This document shows positions 24,476 to 33,152 of a stretch of 64,000 nt of DNA, piece after piece (positions within the stretch are counted from its first letter, which is position 1; every line of letters begins with the position of its first letter). The translations under genes were made by a program, and so were the position numbers. Under the pieces are notes generated by a model, which was not told the origin of the DNA, made no database searches, and worked only from the letters and a program-made list of their open reading frames with translations. The stretch is from an uncultured Eggerthella sp. (GTDB lineage Bacteria; Actinomycetota; Coriobacteriia; Coriobacteriales; Eggerthellaceae): assembly GCA_900538545.1 (NCBI GenBank), contig UPYK01000001.1, forward strand, positions 166,819 to 230,818. The letters run 5' to 3'.

Positions 24476-25975
24476 ATGAAGCATTTTCTCTCTCAACATA
24501 AGCAAATCGAAGATCGCTTGCAAACGCTGCGCAGCGTGCTGACGTTTTGCTTCGGCATCGGCTATATTGCCAATGTCTTTCTTGCGCAGCCTCTCCTTGC
24601 GCTGATCAATACCATCATGCTCGTTCTTGCGGTGATCTTGAGCTTCATCGCCACGAAGGGATCAACGCGCATGATCGCCGCGGTCCTTCTCTTCGTTGGT
24701 GCATTCCTGCTCATTTACGCGCAAGCTCCGCTCGATGTTTGGGAAAAAGCGCTCTTGGAGAATGGCTACCTGCTAGCGATGTTCATCATGGTTCCGCTCA
24801 TCAGCTTGCCGGTGCGCTACGGCGGTTACAACGAATCGCTTGAGGCTCTATTCGAGCGCTTTGGGAATAGCGAGAGCCGCTTCTATGGTCTTGTGAGCGT
24901 GATGACCGCGTTTCTCGGGGTGCTCGTGAGCATCGCTTCTGTGCCGCTCACCTGTGAAGTTGCTCGTTCGAGCCGCTTCGCCGCCAATGCTCGCGTGCTT
25001 GCGACCGCACTCAGCCGCGGGTTCATCACCTGCCTTTTCTGGGCGCCCACCACCGCCACCATCGCGCTCTCGCTGCAGCTTACGGGCGCCGACTGGCTCT
25101 CAGTGCTGCCATTTGGCCTGCTCTTCGCGATCGTGGCTGGCTTCATCGGCTGGGTCATGACAACCCTTCGCGAGCGTTTCATCATCGGGCGTTCCCGCGC
25201 GCAGGATTCTTCAAATGAGCGCAAAGGTGCTTCCATCGATACCGATCTCGAAACTGGCTCCTCTCGTTCGTCAGATAAGGGGAAGGGCGCTGGATTATCT
25301 CGGCCAGGCGCAGGCGCGCTCGATCACAAGAAGATCGCCGAGTTGATCCTCTTCTCCGTGCTCTACATCGTTGCTGTCATGCTGGTCGGGCAGTGCCTCG
25401 GGATCTCGATCATCGTGGCGGTCGCCTTGATGTCGATCCTCATTCCGATCATCTGGATGGCGGCTATCAAGCGCACGGTGCTGTTCAAGCAAAAGGTGAA
25501 AGAGGAGTACGTTGTGGTCAAACTGCCCAATGTGAAAGGTCAGATGATCCTCTTCACAGCAGCTGGTGTACTGGCTTCGGGAATCAGCTATTCGGGTGTC
25601 GGAGAGATGGCGGTGACGGCCCTGCTGCAGGTCACGAACGAAGGAGTGCTTGCGGTGACCATTCTCGTCATGGCGCTCGCGCTGATCTGTTCAGCTTTTG
25701 GTGTGCACCCGCTTGTCTACACTACGGTTATCGGTGGTTCTCTGAGCGCTGCTCAGCTGGGGGTCAGCCCCGTGTACTTGGCGTTGCTCCTTGCTATGGG
25801 CTGGGCGCTTGGCAATGCGGTGTGCCCGACTTCGGCGAACACCATTGCGGTATCGCAACTGGTCGAACGTTCGCCCTTCAAATTGGCCTTGAACTGGAAT
25901 GTGTCCTACGTGTTGGTGAGCACGGTAGTCCTGATTGCGTTGTTGTGGCTGGGGCATTGTCTTGCGCTATGTTGA
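24476..25975 (+). CDS. Polytopic membrane transporter, family uncertain
   Basis: A 499-residue protein with about a dozen hydrophobic segments and a hydrophilic, Ser/Arg-rich cytoplasmic loop at roughly residues 235-285 separating two halves. The loop and the two-half plan, plus the polar break CPTSANTIAVS in a late segment, recall the ion-transporter superfamily (ArsB, CitM, DASS types), where such breaks line the substrate site. The substrate cannot be inferred. The ATG follows GAGGG by about 11 bases, within hairpin H. It stands alone, in the place where map-infA-rpsM genes often lie. Confidence 0.6.
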   Translation: MKHFLSQHKQIEDRLQTLRSVLTFCFGIGYIANVFLAQPLLALINTIMLVLAVILSFIATKGSTRMIAAVLLFVGAFLLIYAQAPLDVWEKALLENGYLLAMFIMVPLISLPVRYGGYNESLEALFERFGNSESRFYGLVSVMTAFLGVLVSIASVPLTCEVARSSRFAANARVLATALSRGFITCLFWAPTTATIALSLQLTGADWLSVLPFGLLFAIVAGFIGWVMTTLRERFIIGRSRAQDSSNERKGASIDTDLETGSSRSSDKGKGAGLSRPGAGALDHKKIAELILFSVLYIVAVMLVGQCLGISIIVAVALMSILIPIIWMAAIKRTVLFKQKVKEEYVVVKLPNVKGQMILFTAAGVLASGISYSGVGEMAVTALLQVTNEGVLAVTILVMALALICSAFGVHPLVYTTVIGGSLSAAQLGVSPVYLALLLAMGWALGNAVCPTSANTIAVSQLVERSPFKLALNWNVSYVLVSTVVLIALLWLGHCLALC

Positions 25976-26086
25976 TCTCTGAAGAGGCTCTTTCTTGTAT
26001 TGATCACATCCATTGGTCAGGTGGTTGCGAAAAAATCAGGCCAAATGAAGGCCAGCGCATCGAGCGCACCTATCAAAACGCTCGCG

Positions 26087-26116
26087 CTTTTGTTTCTGCA
26101 GGGGTTCTTTTACAAT
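26087..26116 (+). promoter_or_regulatory. Promoter set close to the start of the 719-residue gene
   Basis: TACAAT at 26111-26116 lies only 8 bp before the ATG at 26125; CTTTTG (26087-26092, 18-bp spacer) or TTGTTT could serve as -35. Initiation would fall about at the start codon, giving a leaderless or near-leaderless mRNA. No RBS is visible. Confidence 0.4.
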
Positions 26117-26124
26117 GAATCTCA

Positions 26125-28284
26125 ATGGATTTTGAATATCACATAAACCGTCATCGCGAGCAGGTCAGCAAAGGCCTGAAGCTTGCGCGCAATGTGCTCG
26201 TTATCGTGCTAATCGCGCTGTTTCTTGAAGTATTCCTCTTCAACATCAATCACTATCGATCGAGCGGATACGAGACGATCTCGCTCGACGATGAGCTCAC
26301 CTTCACCGAGACAAAGGGCGAATCGTATCGCATAACGGCTGCGAACCATCTTTTCGAGATCCACGACCTGAATAAAGAGGTCAAGAACATCCACATCGAA
26401 TTCGACCAAGCGCAGCCCGCTCAAGTGGTTCCGATACAGATCAACTTCACGGATTCGGCGCATGAGTCGTATTTCTACGACACTGAGTTCACGGCGGGTA
26501 TCCCGCTCGTAGACGTGAGCACGAACAACTGGCAAAGCCAGTACATCTATCTTGAGACAACCGGCTACGTCGATGACCTGCGCATCGATTTCGGCGACAG
26601 CGAAACGCTCTATCCGCTGGTGCTCAAGTCTCTCACGATCAACGCGCCTGAGCCGTTCTTCTTCAACAACCTGCGCTTCATGCTGGTGCTCGGCGTTCTC
26701 CTCCTTATCTATTGTTTCCGCCCGAAATCTGCCATCTATCGCATCTTCATCGTCAAACATGAACGTAAGGCGAAGGCGGGTATCATCGCTACGATGCTCG
26801 TGGAGATCGCGCTCGTTTCGAGCTTCATCCTCATGGGCTCGAACTTGGTGGGCGTGGCAACCTCAAGCTACAACTCAGGATCGTGGGACGGTAAATCGCC
26901 CGTCACGTTCTTCGAGGTGGGAGGCGACAACGCGCAGCAATACGCAGAGCTTGCGAAATCCATGACGCGGGGCGAGCTCTACTTGGAAGAAGAGCCGCCC
27001 GAATGGCTCGTCAAGATGGACAACCCCTACGACAAGAGCGCGCGCGATGAATTCCAGAAGGCTACCGGCGAAGAACCGCTCTTCGACGTGGCCTATTACG
27101 ATGGCCACTACTACGTCTACTTCGGCGTGCTGCCCGTGCTCATCTTCTACCTGCCGTTCTACCTGGTAACGGGCGCGAACTTCCCGACCGCGATCGGGGT
27201 GCTCATATGCTGCATCCTCTTCATCGCCGGCTGTACGGCGCTGCTCCATCGCTTCGCGCGCTTCCACTTCAAACGGGTGAGCCTTGGCCTGTTCCTGCTC
27301 TTGCAGATCCCGCTCATCTTCTGCTCGGGCATGCTCTACCTCGCGAAGTTCCCCACGTTCTATTCGCTGCCGATCATCATGGCGCTAGCGCTGGTGGTGT
27401 GGGGCCTTTACTTCTGGATGCGCGGAAGAACGAGCAAGCGGGCAGGGAAGTGGTACTTGGTAGGCTCGCTGTGTATGGCACTCGTGGTCGCATGCCGCCC
27501 GCAGTTCCTTGTCTTCTCGCTTCTGGCCTTCCCGCTGTTTTGGCGCAAGTTCATCACTTCGCGCTATATCACCACACGAAAGGGCATGCGTGAGTTCGCT
27601 TGCCTGGTCTTGCCTTACATGATCGTTGCGCTCGGTGTCATGGCATACAATTACGTACGCTTCGGCTCTCCTACGAATTTCGGCGCGAACTATAACCTCA
27701 CGCTCAACGACATGACGCAGCGCGGCACGGTGTTCGGGCGTTTCTTCCCAGCGCTCTTCGCCTACTTCCTGCAAACACCCTCCACCGATGCCACCTTCCC
27801 CTGGTTGCTGCCTACGCCCTTCGATACCACCTATATCGGCCAGACGGTGAAAGAGGTCACGTTCGGCGGCATCTTCCTGTGCTTGCCGGTCCTGTGGGTG
27901 CTCTTTTTCTCGAAGCGCCTGTTGAGCTTCCGCATTCGTCAACACGAGACGCGAACCGTTGCGGGCGTGATCCTTCTCATGATCGTTGCTGGGTTCGTGG
28001 TCGCCTTGCTCGATGCGCAGATGGCGGGCATCCTGCAGCGCTACTATGCTGATTTCACGTTCCTATTCCTGGCGGCGGTGGTACTGCTGTGCTTCATAGC
28101 GAACGAAGCGATCGATCACCGTTCTGCCACCTATAAGGTTTGCCAGCACGTGCTCATGGCGCTGGTGGCGATCAGCCTTTTTTACTCCATGCTCATGTGC
28201 TTCGTTCCCGAAACCGGGTGGCTTTCTGAGGCCTATCCGTGGGCCTACCAGAACCTCGTTGAGATGGTCGTCTTCTGGAGCTAG
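26125..28284 (+). CDS. Large polytopic membrane protein, possibly GT-C-type
   Basis: A 719-residue protein I cannot place in a named family. One hydrophobic segment at about residues 22-42 is followed by a beta-rich extracytoplasmic stretch (45-170). After that come roughly ten membrane segments, with a large loop near 255-320 containing several acidic and aromatic clusters (WDGKSPVTFFEVGGDNAQQY, FDVAYYDGHYYVYFGVLP). This plan, with a long loop after the first membrane helices, resembles lipid-linked sugar (GT-C) glycosyltransferases, but no catalytic motif is secure. It has no visible RBS and a very close promoter. No cell-wall gene adjoins it. Confidence 0.6.
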   Translation: MDFEYHINRHREQVSKGLKLARNVLVIVLIALFLEVFLFNINHYRSSGYETISLDDELTFTETKGESYRITAANHLFEIHDLNKEVKNIHIEFDQAQPAQVVPIQINFTDSAHESYFYDTEFTAGIPLVDVSTNNWQSQYIYLETTGYVDDLRIDFGDSETLYPLVLKSLTINAPEPFFFNNLRFMLVLGVLLLIYCFRPKSAIYRIFIVKHERKAKAGIIATMLVEIALVSSFILMGSNLVGVATSSYNSGSWDGKSPVTFFEVGGDNAQQYAELAKSMTRGELYLEEEPPEWLVKMDNPYDKSARDEFQKATGEEPLFDVAYYDGHYYVYFGVLPVLIFYLPFYLVTGANFPTAIGVLICCILFIAGCTALLHRFARFHFKRVSLGLFLLLQIPLIFCSGMLYLAKFPTFYSLPIIMALALVVWGLYFWMRGRTSKRAGKWYLVGSLCMALVVACRPQFLVFSLLAFPLFWRKFITSRYITTRKGMREFACLVLPYMIVALGVMAYNYVRFGSPTNFGANYNLTLNDMTQRGTVFGRFFPALFAYFLQTPSTDATFPWLLPTPFDTTYIGQTVKEVTFGGIFLCLPVLWVLFFSKRLLSFRIRQHETRTVAGVILLMIVAGFVVALLDAQMAGILQRYYADFTFLFLAAVVLLCFIANEAIDHRSATYKVCQHVLMALVAISLFYSMLMCFVPETGWLSEAYPWAYQNLVEMVVFWS

Positions 28285-28452
28285 TCCACGCGCGACGCTC
28301 CGCCGCTGAAGTGCGAACGTGCAGCAGGAAAGACCTTCCGCTCCCATCCGTTCTTTTTGTTCGTTTAGTGTCTGTTCAATGGATAGACCGTCAATTCATT
28401 TGCCTTGCACGCGCGCTCACCCCTTTTACCGAATTGATGCGGTTATGCCAAG

Positions 28453-28488
28453 AACGAACCCTTCGGTCTGGGGGTTCGTTGCTACAAT
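28453..28488 (+). promoter_or_regulatory. por operon promoter with overlapping inverted repeat
   Basis: AACGAACCC (28453-28461) and GGGTTCGTT (28472-28480) form a perfect 9-bp inverted repeat with a 10-bp spacer. It ends 2 bp before the -10 TACAAT (28483-28488) and covers the -35 position. A protein bound there would block transcription of porGDAB. Confidence 0.55.
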
Positions 28489-28531
28489 GAAAAAGCGCAT
28501 TTTTAGCGCAGCCTAAGTTGAGAGGAGAGGT

Positions 28532-29104
28532 ATGTCACAGCTGACCGAAATTCGCTGGCATGCACGCGCTGGTCAAGGCGCGGTAACGGCAGCGAAGCTC
28601 GTTGCAGATACGGCAATGTTGCAGGGCAACTTCATCCAGGCAATGCCTGAGTATGGTCCTGAGCGTACGGGTGCACCCCTGAAGGCTTACACCCGCGTGT
28701 CGAGCGAGCCCATTGAAGTCCACAACAACATCTTGAACCCGGACATCGTCATCGTCTTGGACGATACGTTGCTCGCTTCGACCAATGTAACGGAAGGTAT
28801 GCCTGAAGACGGCATCATCATCTTCAACACCACCATGACCCCCGCAGAAGCGCGCGCTGCAGTGAACGCTCCTGCTTCCATGCGTGTTGCTACCGTCGAT
28901 GCAACCGGCATCGCACTGGCAACCATTAAGAAGGACATGCCGAACACTCCTATCGTTGGCGCGCTCGCTAAGGTTGCTGGCTTGTTCCCGATCGACCTCG
29001 TGAAAGAGCGTCTCGTCATCACGTTCGGCAAGAAATTCAGCCAAGAGATGATCGACGCGAACCTCGAGTCCGCCGATCGCGCATATGAGGAGGTGCAGGA
29101 ATAA
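28532..29104 (+). CDS. porG: 2-oxoacid:ferredoxin oxidoreductase, gamma subunit
   Basis: A 190-residue subunit of a four-chain pyruvate- or 2-oxoacid:ferredoxin oxidoreductase, which turns 2-oxoacid + CoA into acyl-CoA + CO2 and reduced ferredoxin. EIRWHARAGQGAVTAAKLVA at residues 6-25 and MPEYGPERTGAPLKAYTRVS are the gamma-chain signatures. GAGAGGAGAGG precedes the ATG. First of porG-porD-porA-porB; its TAA overlaps the porD ATG (AATAATGG). Confidence 0.97.
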   Translation: MSQLTEIRWHARAGQGAVTAAKLVADTAMLQGNFIQAMPEYGPERTGAPLKAYTRVSSEPIEVHNNILNPDIVIVLDDTLLASTNVTEGMPEDGIIIFNTTMTPAEARAAVNAPASMRVATVDATGIALATIKKDMPNTPIVGALAKVAGLFPIDLVKERLVITFGKKFSQEMIDANLESADRAYEEVQE

Positions 29105-29463
29105 TGGCAGAGCAGATCTCTTACAGCGGCACCGCTGGATTCGACTACGATGGCTTCGATAACTGGAAGCTCTCTGATTATCCCGAAGGCTATGTCTGCC
29201 CGAACCCTGGCACTTCGGTCAACTGCTACACCGGTGGCTGGCGCTCCATGCGTCCGATCTGGGATAGCGAGGCTTGCACCAACTGCATGCTCTGCTGGGT
29301 CTACTGCCCAGATTCATCCATCGAAGTCAAAGATGGCGAAATGACCGGCATCGACCTGTTCCACTGCAAGGGCTGCGGCGTTTGCGTGAACGAATGCAAG
29401 TTCGATGCGCTCACGCTCATCTCTGAGGCAGAAGCTCAGGCTCAAGAGAAGGAAGGGGAGTAA
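29104..29463 (+). CDS. porD: 2-oxoacid:ferredoxin oxidoreductase, delta (ferredoxin) subunit
   Basis: A 119-residue electron-transfer subunit with two C-x2-C-x2-C-x3-C motifs, ACTNCMLCWVYCPDSS and HCKGCGVCVNECKFDA, each for one [4Fe-4S] cluster. It carries electrons from the TPP enzyme to ferredoxin. The first roughly 50 residues (SYSGTAGFDYDGFDNW...) are a longer N-terminus than in a simple ferredoxin. It starts at the base of the porG stop codon. Confidence 0.97.
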   Translation: MAEQISYSGTAGFDYDGFDNWKLSDYPEGYVCPNPGTSVNCYTGGWRSMRPIWDSEACTNCMLCWVYCPDSSIEVKDGEMTGIDLFHCKGCGVCVNECKFDALTLISEAEAQAQEKEGE

Positions 29464-29466
29464 ACC

Positions 29467-30642
29467 ATGGCTGAAAAGAAACCATTCTCCGCTACCGGCA
29501 ATCAGATGGTCGCTGAGGCTATCCGCCAGGCAAAGCCAGATGTTATGGCAGCCTATCCTATTACTCCTCAGACCACCATCGTCGAAACGTACGATAAATT
29601 CGTAGCAGATGGCCGCGTTCACACTGAATATGTTCCGGTCGAATCTGAGCATTCAGCACTCTCTGCTTGCATCGGCGCTTCTGCTGCAGGTGCACGTGTT
29701 GCAACCGCAACCAGCTCTCAGGGTCTGGCCTACATGTGGGAGGAACTCCACATCGCTTCCGGTATGCGTTGCCCTATCGTCATGGCTAACGCGAACCGCG
29801 CCATCTCTGCTCCTATCAACATCCATGGCGATCATTCCGACGTTATGGGTGCTCGCGATGCAGGTTGGATCATGTTTTTCGCTGAGACCGCTCAGGAAGC
29901 ATATGACAACACAGTAATCGCATTCCGCGTTGCTGAAGATCCTAACGTGCTGCTTCCGGTCATCACCTCGCTCGATGGCTTCGTCACCACCCACGCCATG
30001 GACGTGTGCGTGATGGAAGACGACGAAACGGTCGAGAAGTTCGTGGGCGAATACAAGCCGCTCTATCCGCTGCTCGACACCGAGCATCCGGTCGGTCATG
30101 GCATGTTCGCTACGCTCGGTCCTGATTACATGAAGATGAAGCGCATCGAACGCAATGTCATCACCAATTCGATCGACATCATCGAAAAGCATGGCAAGGA
30201 GTGGGCAGAGATCACGGGTCGTCCGTTCGATCTCGTTGATGCTTGGGGCTGCGAAGATGCAGACTACATCGTGGTTTGCCTGGGCTCCAATGCGGGTAAC
30301 GTTCGCTTCGAGGCACGCAAGCTTCGCGAAGAGGGCAAGAAGGTCGGCGTTGTTCGTCCGCGCGTCTTCCGTCCGTTCCCCGAGAAGCAGATCGCAGAGG
30401 CATGCAAGAACGCAAAGGGCATCGCGGTCATCGACCGTAGCGATTCCTTCGGTTCGCCGTCTGCTCCGCTCGCACTTGAGGTGCGCAACGCACTCTATCG
30501 TGCAGGCTTGAACATTCCAGTTTCTGATTACATCGCAGGTCTTGGCGGTGCTGATATCACGCTCGACCAGATCAAGCAGGTTTATACCGAGCTTGAGCAG
30601 GGCGGCAACAGCTCGCTTACCTACCTGGGTGTCGAAGAATAA
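29467..30642 (+). CDS. porA: 2-oxoacid:ferredoxin oxidoreductase, alpha subunit
   Basis: A 391-residue chain with the Pyr-type TPP domain. AYPITPQTTIVE and VESEHSALSACIGASAAGARVATATSSQGLAYM are the conserved N-terminal motifs, and the C-terminal transketolase-C-like domain includes VGVVRPRVFRPFPEKQI. The ITPQT and EHS motifs fit the pyruvate-type rather than the indolepyruvate branch, but the substrate is not proven. ATG after GAAGGGGAG, 3 bp from porD. Confidence 0.97.
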   Translation: MAEKKPFSATGNQMVAEAIRQAKPDVMAAYPITPQTTIVETYDKFVADGRVHTEYVPVESEHSALSACIGASAAGARVATATSSQGLAYMWEELHIASGMRCPIVMANANRAISAPINIHGDHSDVMGARDAGWIMFFAETAQEAYDNTVIAFRVAEDPNVLLPVITSLDGFVTTHAMDVCVMEDDETVEKFVGEYKPLYPLLDTEHPVGHGMFATLGPDYMKMKRIERNVITNSIDIIEKHGKEWAEITGRPFDLVDAWGCEDADYIVVCLGSNAGNVRFEARKLREEGKKVGVVRPRVFRPFPEKQIAEACKNAKGIAVIDRSDSFGSPSAPLALEVRNALYRAGLNIPVSDYIAGLGGADITLDQIKQVYTELEQGGNSSLTYLGVEE

Positions 30643-30656
30643 GAAAGGGGCACAAA

Positions 30657-31616
30657 ATGGCTAATATCAAAGAATTATCTGCTCGCCCCGATGAGTTGGC
30701 TCCAGGTCATCGTCTTTGCGGCGGTTGCGGCGCATCTATGGCGGTTCGCCAGGTGCTCATGGGCTCTAACGATTACGACGTAGTATGCGCAAGCGCTACG
30801 GGTTGTTTGGAAGTTTCTACCACCATCTTCCCTGATAACGCATGGAACGTTCCGTTCATTCACAATGCGTTCGCGAATGCTGGCGCTACCATCTCTGGTG
30901 TCGAGGCTGCTTACAAGGGCCTCCAGCGTGCGGGCAAGATCCCGGCCGATCGCAAGATCAAGTTCGTTGCGTTCGGTGGCGACGGCGGCACGTACGACAT
31001 CGGTCTTCAGTCTCTGTCCGGCGCGATGGAGCGCGGCCAGGATGTCGTGTATGTCTGCTACGACAATGGCGCGTACATGAACACTGGTATCCAGCGTTCG
31101 TCTGCAACGCCGAAGGGCGCATGGGCAACCACCTCTGAGGTTGGCAAGGTCGAGCAGGGCAAGACGCAGGTTCGCAAGGACCTCACCTCTATCATCGCTG
31201 CTCACGGTGTACCTTACGTTGCTCAGGCAACGGTTGGCAACTGGCGCGACCTGGTCAACAAGGCTGAGAAGGCTATTGCGGTTGACGGTCCGGCATTCCT
31301 GAACATCCTCGCTCCCTGCCCACGCGGTTGGCGTATCGGTTCGGGCGACACGGCTGAGATCTGCCGCTTGGCAGTGAACTCCAAGTTCTGGCCGCTGTTC
31401 GAGGTCGAGAACGGCGTTTGGAAGCTCACCCCAGTTCGCGAGAAGAACCTCATTCCGGTCACGGAATTCCTGAAGCCACAGGGTCGCTTCAAGCATCTCT
31501 TCAAGCCCGGCAACGAGCACATCCTCGAAGAGATCCAGAATGATGTTGATAACTACTGGAAGTATCTCGAGGGTCGCGTTGAGGGTTCGAAGGACCTCAC
31601 CAGCCCGATCGAGTAA
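30657..31616 (+). CDS. porB: 2-oxoacid:ferredoxin oxidoreductase, beta subunit
   Basis: A 319-residue PP-binding chain of the TPP site. GHRLCGGCGASMAVRQ gives the first cysteine pair of the [4Fe-4S] ligands, with further cysteines in CASATGC and near residue 222. GGDGGTYDIGLQSLSGA and CYDNGAYMNTGIQRSSATPKGA bind Mg-TPP. GAAAGGGG precedes the ATG. Last gene of the operon, with a hairpin after. Confidence 0.97.
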   Translation: MANIKELSARPDELAPGHRLCGGCGASMAVRQVLMGSNDYDVVCASATGCLEVSTTIFPDNAWNVPFIHNAFANAGATISGVEAAYKGLQRAGKIPADRKIKFVAFGGDGGTYDIGLQSLSGAMERGQDVVYVCYDNGAYMNTGIQRSSATPKGAWATTSEVGKVEQGKTQVRKDLTSIIAAHGVPYVAQATVGNWRDLVNKAEKAIAVDGPAFLNILAPCPRGWRIGSGDTAEICRLAVNSKFWPLFEVENGVWKLTPVREKNLIPVTEFLKPQGRFKHLFKPGNEHILEEIQNDVDNYWKYLEGRVEGSKDLTSPIE

Positions 31617-31666
31617 GTTTGGTTTTCAACCAGCGAATGATTCATTCGCACCATGCTCATGCATCA

Positions 31667-31693
31667 GAACGGCCCGCATCCCGCGGGCCGTTC
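31667..31693 (+). terminator. por operon terminator hairpin
   Basis: GAACGGCCCGC-ATCCC-GCGGGCCGTTC, 11 perfect pairs but only TATATGTG after it, so a poor U tract. A further perfect stem GCGAATG-ATT-CATTCGC is at 31633-31649. Confidence 0.65.
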
Positions 31694-31706
31694 TATATGT
31701 GTGTGT

Positions 31707-31774
31707 TAGGGTGCTAGGGATCGGGTAATTTGACACACTTCAGTGTGTCAAATTACCCGATCCCTAGCACCCTA
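31707..31774. repeat. Perfect 32-bp inverted repeat with 4-base loop (F)
   Basis: Arms 31707-31738 and 31743-31774 are exactly complementary with the loop TTCA. The arm begins TAGGGTGCTAGGGATCGGG and ends TTTGACACAC. Each arm holds a copy of GTCAAATTACCCGATC, related to the repeats at 11868 and 33032. It is not followed by a T run on either strand. The absence of mismatches contrasts with the diverged palindromes elsewhere. The 327-bp gap from porB to the split-barrel gene holds no gene, only this and two other hairpins. Confidence 0.9.
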
Positions 31775-31876
31775 TGCCTTTTATGCTCTGATTGGCAAGG
31801 ACTCTATGATCGCTTGGATATCAAGGTACCAGCGCCAAAGATGAATTAGATCGTATACAGAGCTACAATCTTAAAC

Positions 31877-31912
31877 AAAAGAGAGACCCGCTTAACTGCG
31901 GGTCTCTCTTTT
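31877..31912. terminator. Bidirectional terminator after the split-barrel gene
   Basis: AAAAGAGAGACCCGC-TTAACT-GCGGGTCTCTCTTTT, 15 perfect pairs. It ends the minus-strand marR operon. Confidence 0.9.
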
Positions 31913-31943
31913 AGCTTTATGGTAAAAGTGCAAGTTTGTGGTT

Positions 31944-32360
31944 TTACAGCTCGACGATGGTCTTCTGACCCTTTTCAGCGATGAGCGCTTTTGTAAAGGA
32001 AACCTCATAGACCACAACATTTTCGCCGAAGCCTTTCAGCATCATCTCGAAGCCAGGACGATGCGCGATGAGTGTATCCTTGATCTCGTCGATCGACCAA
32101 TCGCTCTTTGAAACGGTAGCATTCTGCACGCGAACCACCGGTCCAGGGCCTTGCGGAATAGTGGTGAAAGCTACGGTGTCGTTCGCGTCGAACTCCTTGA
32201 CCTTAGGTGAGAGAGCTGAAGTAGGGAAGACGACCACGTTCTGCTTTTCATCGAAAAAGATGTCCAAGATGCGCACATTGGGCAGATCTTCGACCGAGCT
32301 CGCAAGCGCGATCAGGGAGGTGCTCTTCATTACCTCGGCGAGTTGTTCTTTTGGTTCCAT
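31944..32360 (-). CDS. Pyridoxamine 5'-phosphate oxidase-like split-barrel flavoprotein
   Basis: A 138-residue small beta-barrel protein of the PNPOx-like FMN-binding group. NVRILDIFFDEKQNVVVFPTSALSPKVKEFDANDTVAFTTIP follows the usual strand pattern (R in the first strand, K before the helix). The group includes flavin reductases, F420-linked enzymes and haem or flavin storage proteins, so a substrate cannot be given. It lies 33 bp downstream of marR in the same direction and is probably regulated by it. Confidence 0.8.
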   Translation of the reverse strand: MEPKEQLAEVMKSTSLIALASSVEDLPNVRILDIFFDEKQNVVVFPTSALSPKVKEFDANDTVAFTTIPQGPGPVVRVQNATVSKSDWSIDEIKDTLIAHRPGFEMMLKGFGENVVVYEVSFTKALIAEKGQKTIVEL

Positions 32361-32393
32361 GAGATCTCCTATCTAACTCTGTTCTTATGGATA

Positions 32394-32897
32394 CTATGAT
32401 GTGTGCAGCAATTTCTCAAGGATGGTTTCGAGGGCATCCTCGAGGACCTTGCGCTGGTCAGCTTCGAGCACATTCAGTGCTTTTTCGTTCCAGTCTTCTG
32501 TTTTGGCATAGGCAACTTTAGCAACCCTTTTTCCTTCGTCTGTCAACACGATGGAGTTTCTGGATTTTCTGCTCTCGTCTTGCTCTATCTTAACGAGGCC
32601 TTTGCTCTCAAGCTGCCTTACAGCACGAGAAGTGAGAGCTGGATCTTTGGCCACTGCACAAGATATTTCGAGTTGGGACACACCTTTGATCCCTTGCCTC
32701 TCTCCGACCAACAGAGCAAGAAGCACGGGGTATTCGCTGGCCCCCACGCCGTATTGTTTCATAGTGTTCGTGAGCGTATTCTTCTCATCCATCGATATGC
32801 GCGCAATGACCCGCGAGAATACAAAAGGTATGGTGAGCATGTGTGCCTTCTCGCTTTCTTGTATGAGACGGCGAGTGGTGCCGTTTTGCTTATTCAT
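32394..32897 (-). CDS. MarR-family transcriptional regulator
   Basis: A 167-residue dimeric winged-helix repressor type. The recognition region SQLEISCAVAKDPALTSRAVRQLESKGLVKIEQDESRKSRNSIVLTDEGKRV, about residues 75-125, shows helix-turn-helix and wing. The N-terminal helices and last 35 residues form the dimer part. The ATG follows AAAAGGATAAG. Two related palindromes at its promoter suggest autoregulation. The ligand is unknown. Confidence 0.9.
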   Translation of the reverse strand: MNKQNGTTRRLIQESEKAHMLTIPFVFSRVIARISMDEKNTLTNTMKQYGVGASEYPVLLALLVGERQGIKGVSQLEISCAVAKDPALTSRAVRQLESKGLVKIEQDESRKSRNSIVLTDEGKRVAKVAYAKTEDWNEKALNVLEADQRKVLEDALETILEKLLHTS

Positions 32898-32951
32898 TGA
32901 CTTATCAACTTATCCTTTTGCAGAATACCCCTAATTCATTGACATGTCAAT
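32896..32951 (-). promoter_or_regulatory. marR promoter with two operator-like palindromes
   Basis: ATTGACATGTCAAT (32938-32951) is a perfect 14-bp palindrome containing the minus-strand -35 TTGACA; 17 bp later comes TATTCT as -10. A second version, ATTGACTTATCAAC (32896-32909), overlaps the marR start codon. This placement fits autorepression. Confidence 0.7.
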
Positions 32952-33031
32952 ATAATAAGAAATCAGGGAGTTGTGGGGTCATGCACTATTCGGTTTTCTG
33001 AACGATCGGTATTGATGAAAAGGATGCTGGT

Positions 33032-33057
33032 GTCAAACTACCCGGTCGTTTGTCGTC
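33032..33057 (+). repeat. Dispersed 23-nt repeat, copy 2
   Basis: GTCAAACTACCCGGTCGTT followed by TGTCGTC. It is inverted relative to the copy at 11868-11890 and differs at one base of 23. Confidence 0.7.
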
Positions 33058-33103
33058 TTAAGGGTAGATTCTGTGCGTTACACGAGTTAACGTGCGGTAA
33101 GTA

Positions 33104-33131
33104 TTGACGGTCGCGCTGTATTCGCTATAGT
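33104..33131 (+). promoter_or_regulatory. Riboflavin operon promoter
   Basis: TTGACG (33104-33109), 16 bp, TATAGT (33126-33131). It is placed about 20 nt before the FMN aptamer. Confidence 0.8.
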
Positions 33132-33152
33132 TTGGTAAAACAAAACAAAATA

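Noticed and set aside
25393..26118. A 241-codon open frame overlapping the 24476 transporter
   Set aside because: It lies in another frame of a clearly coding membrane protein gene, has no domain pattern, and is His/Arg/Gly-rich as frame-shifted GC-rich coding sequence usually is.
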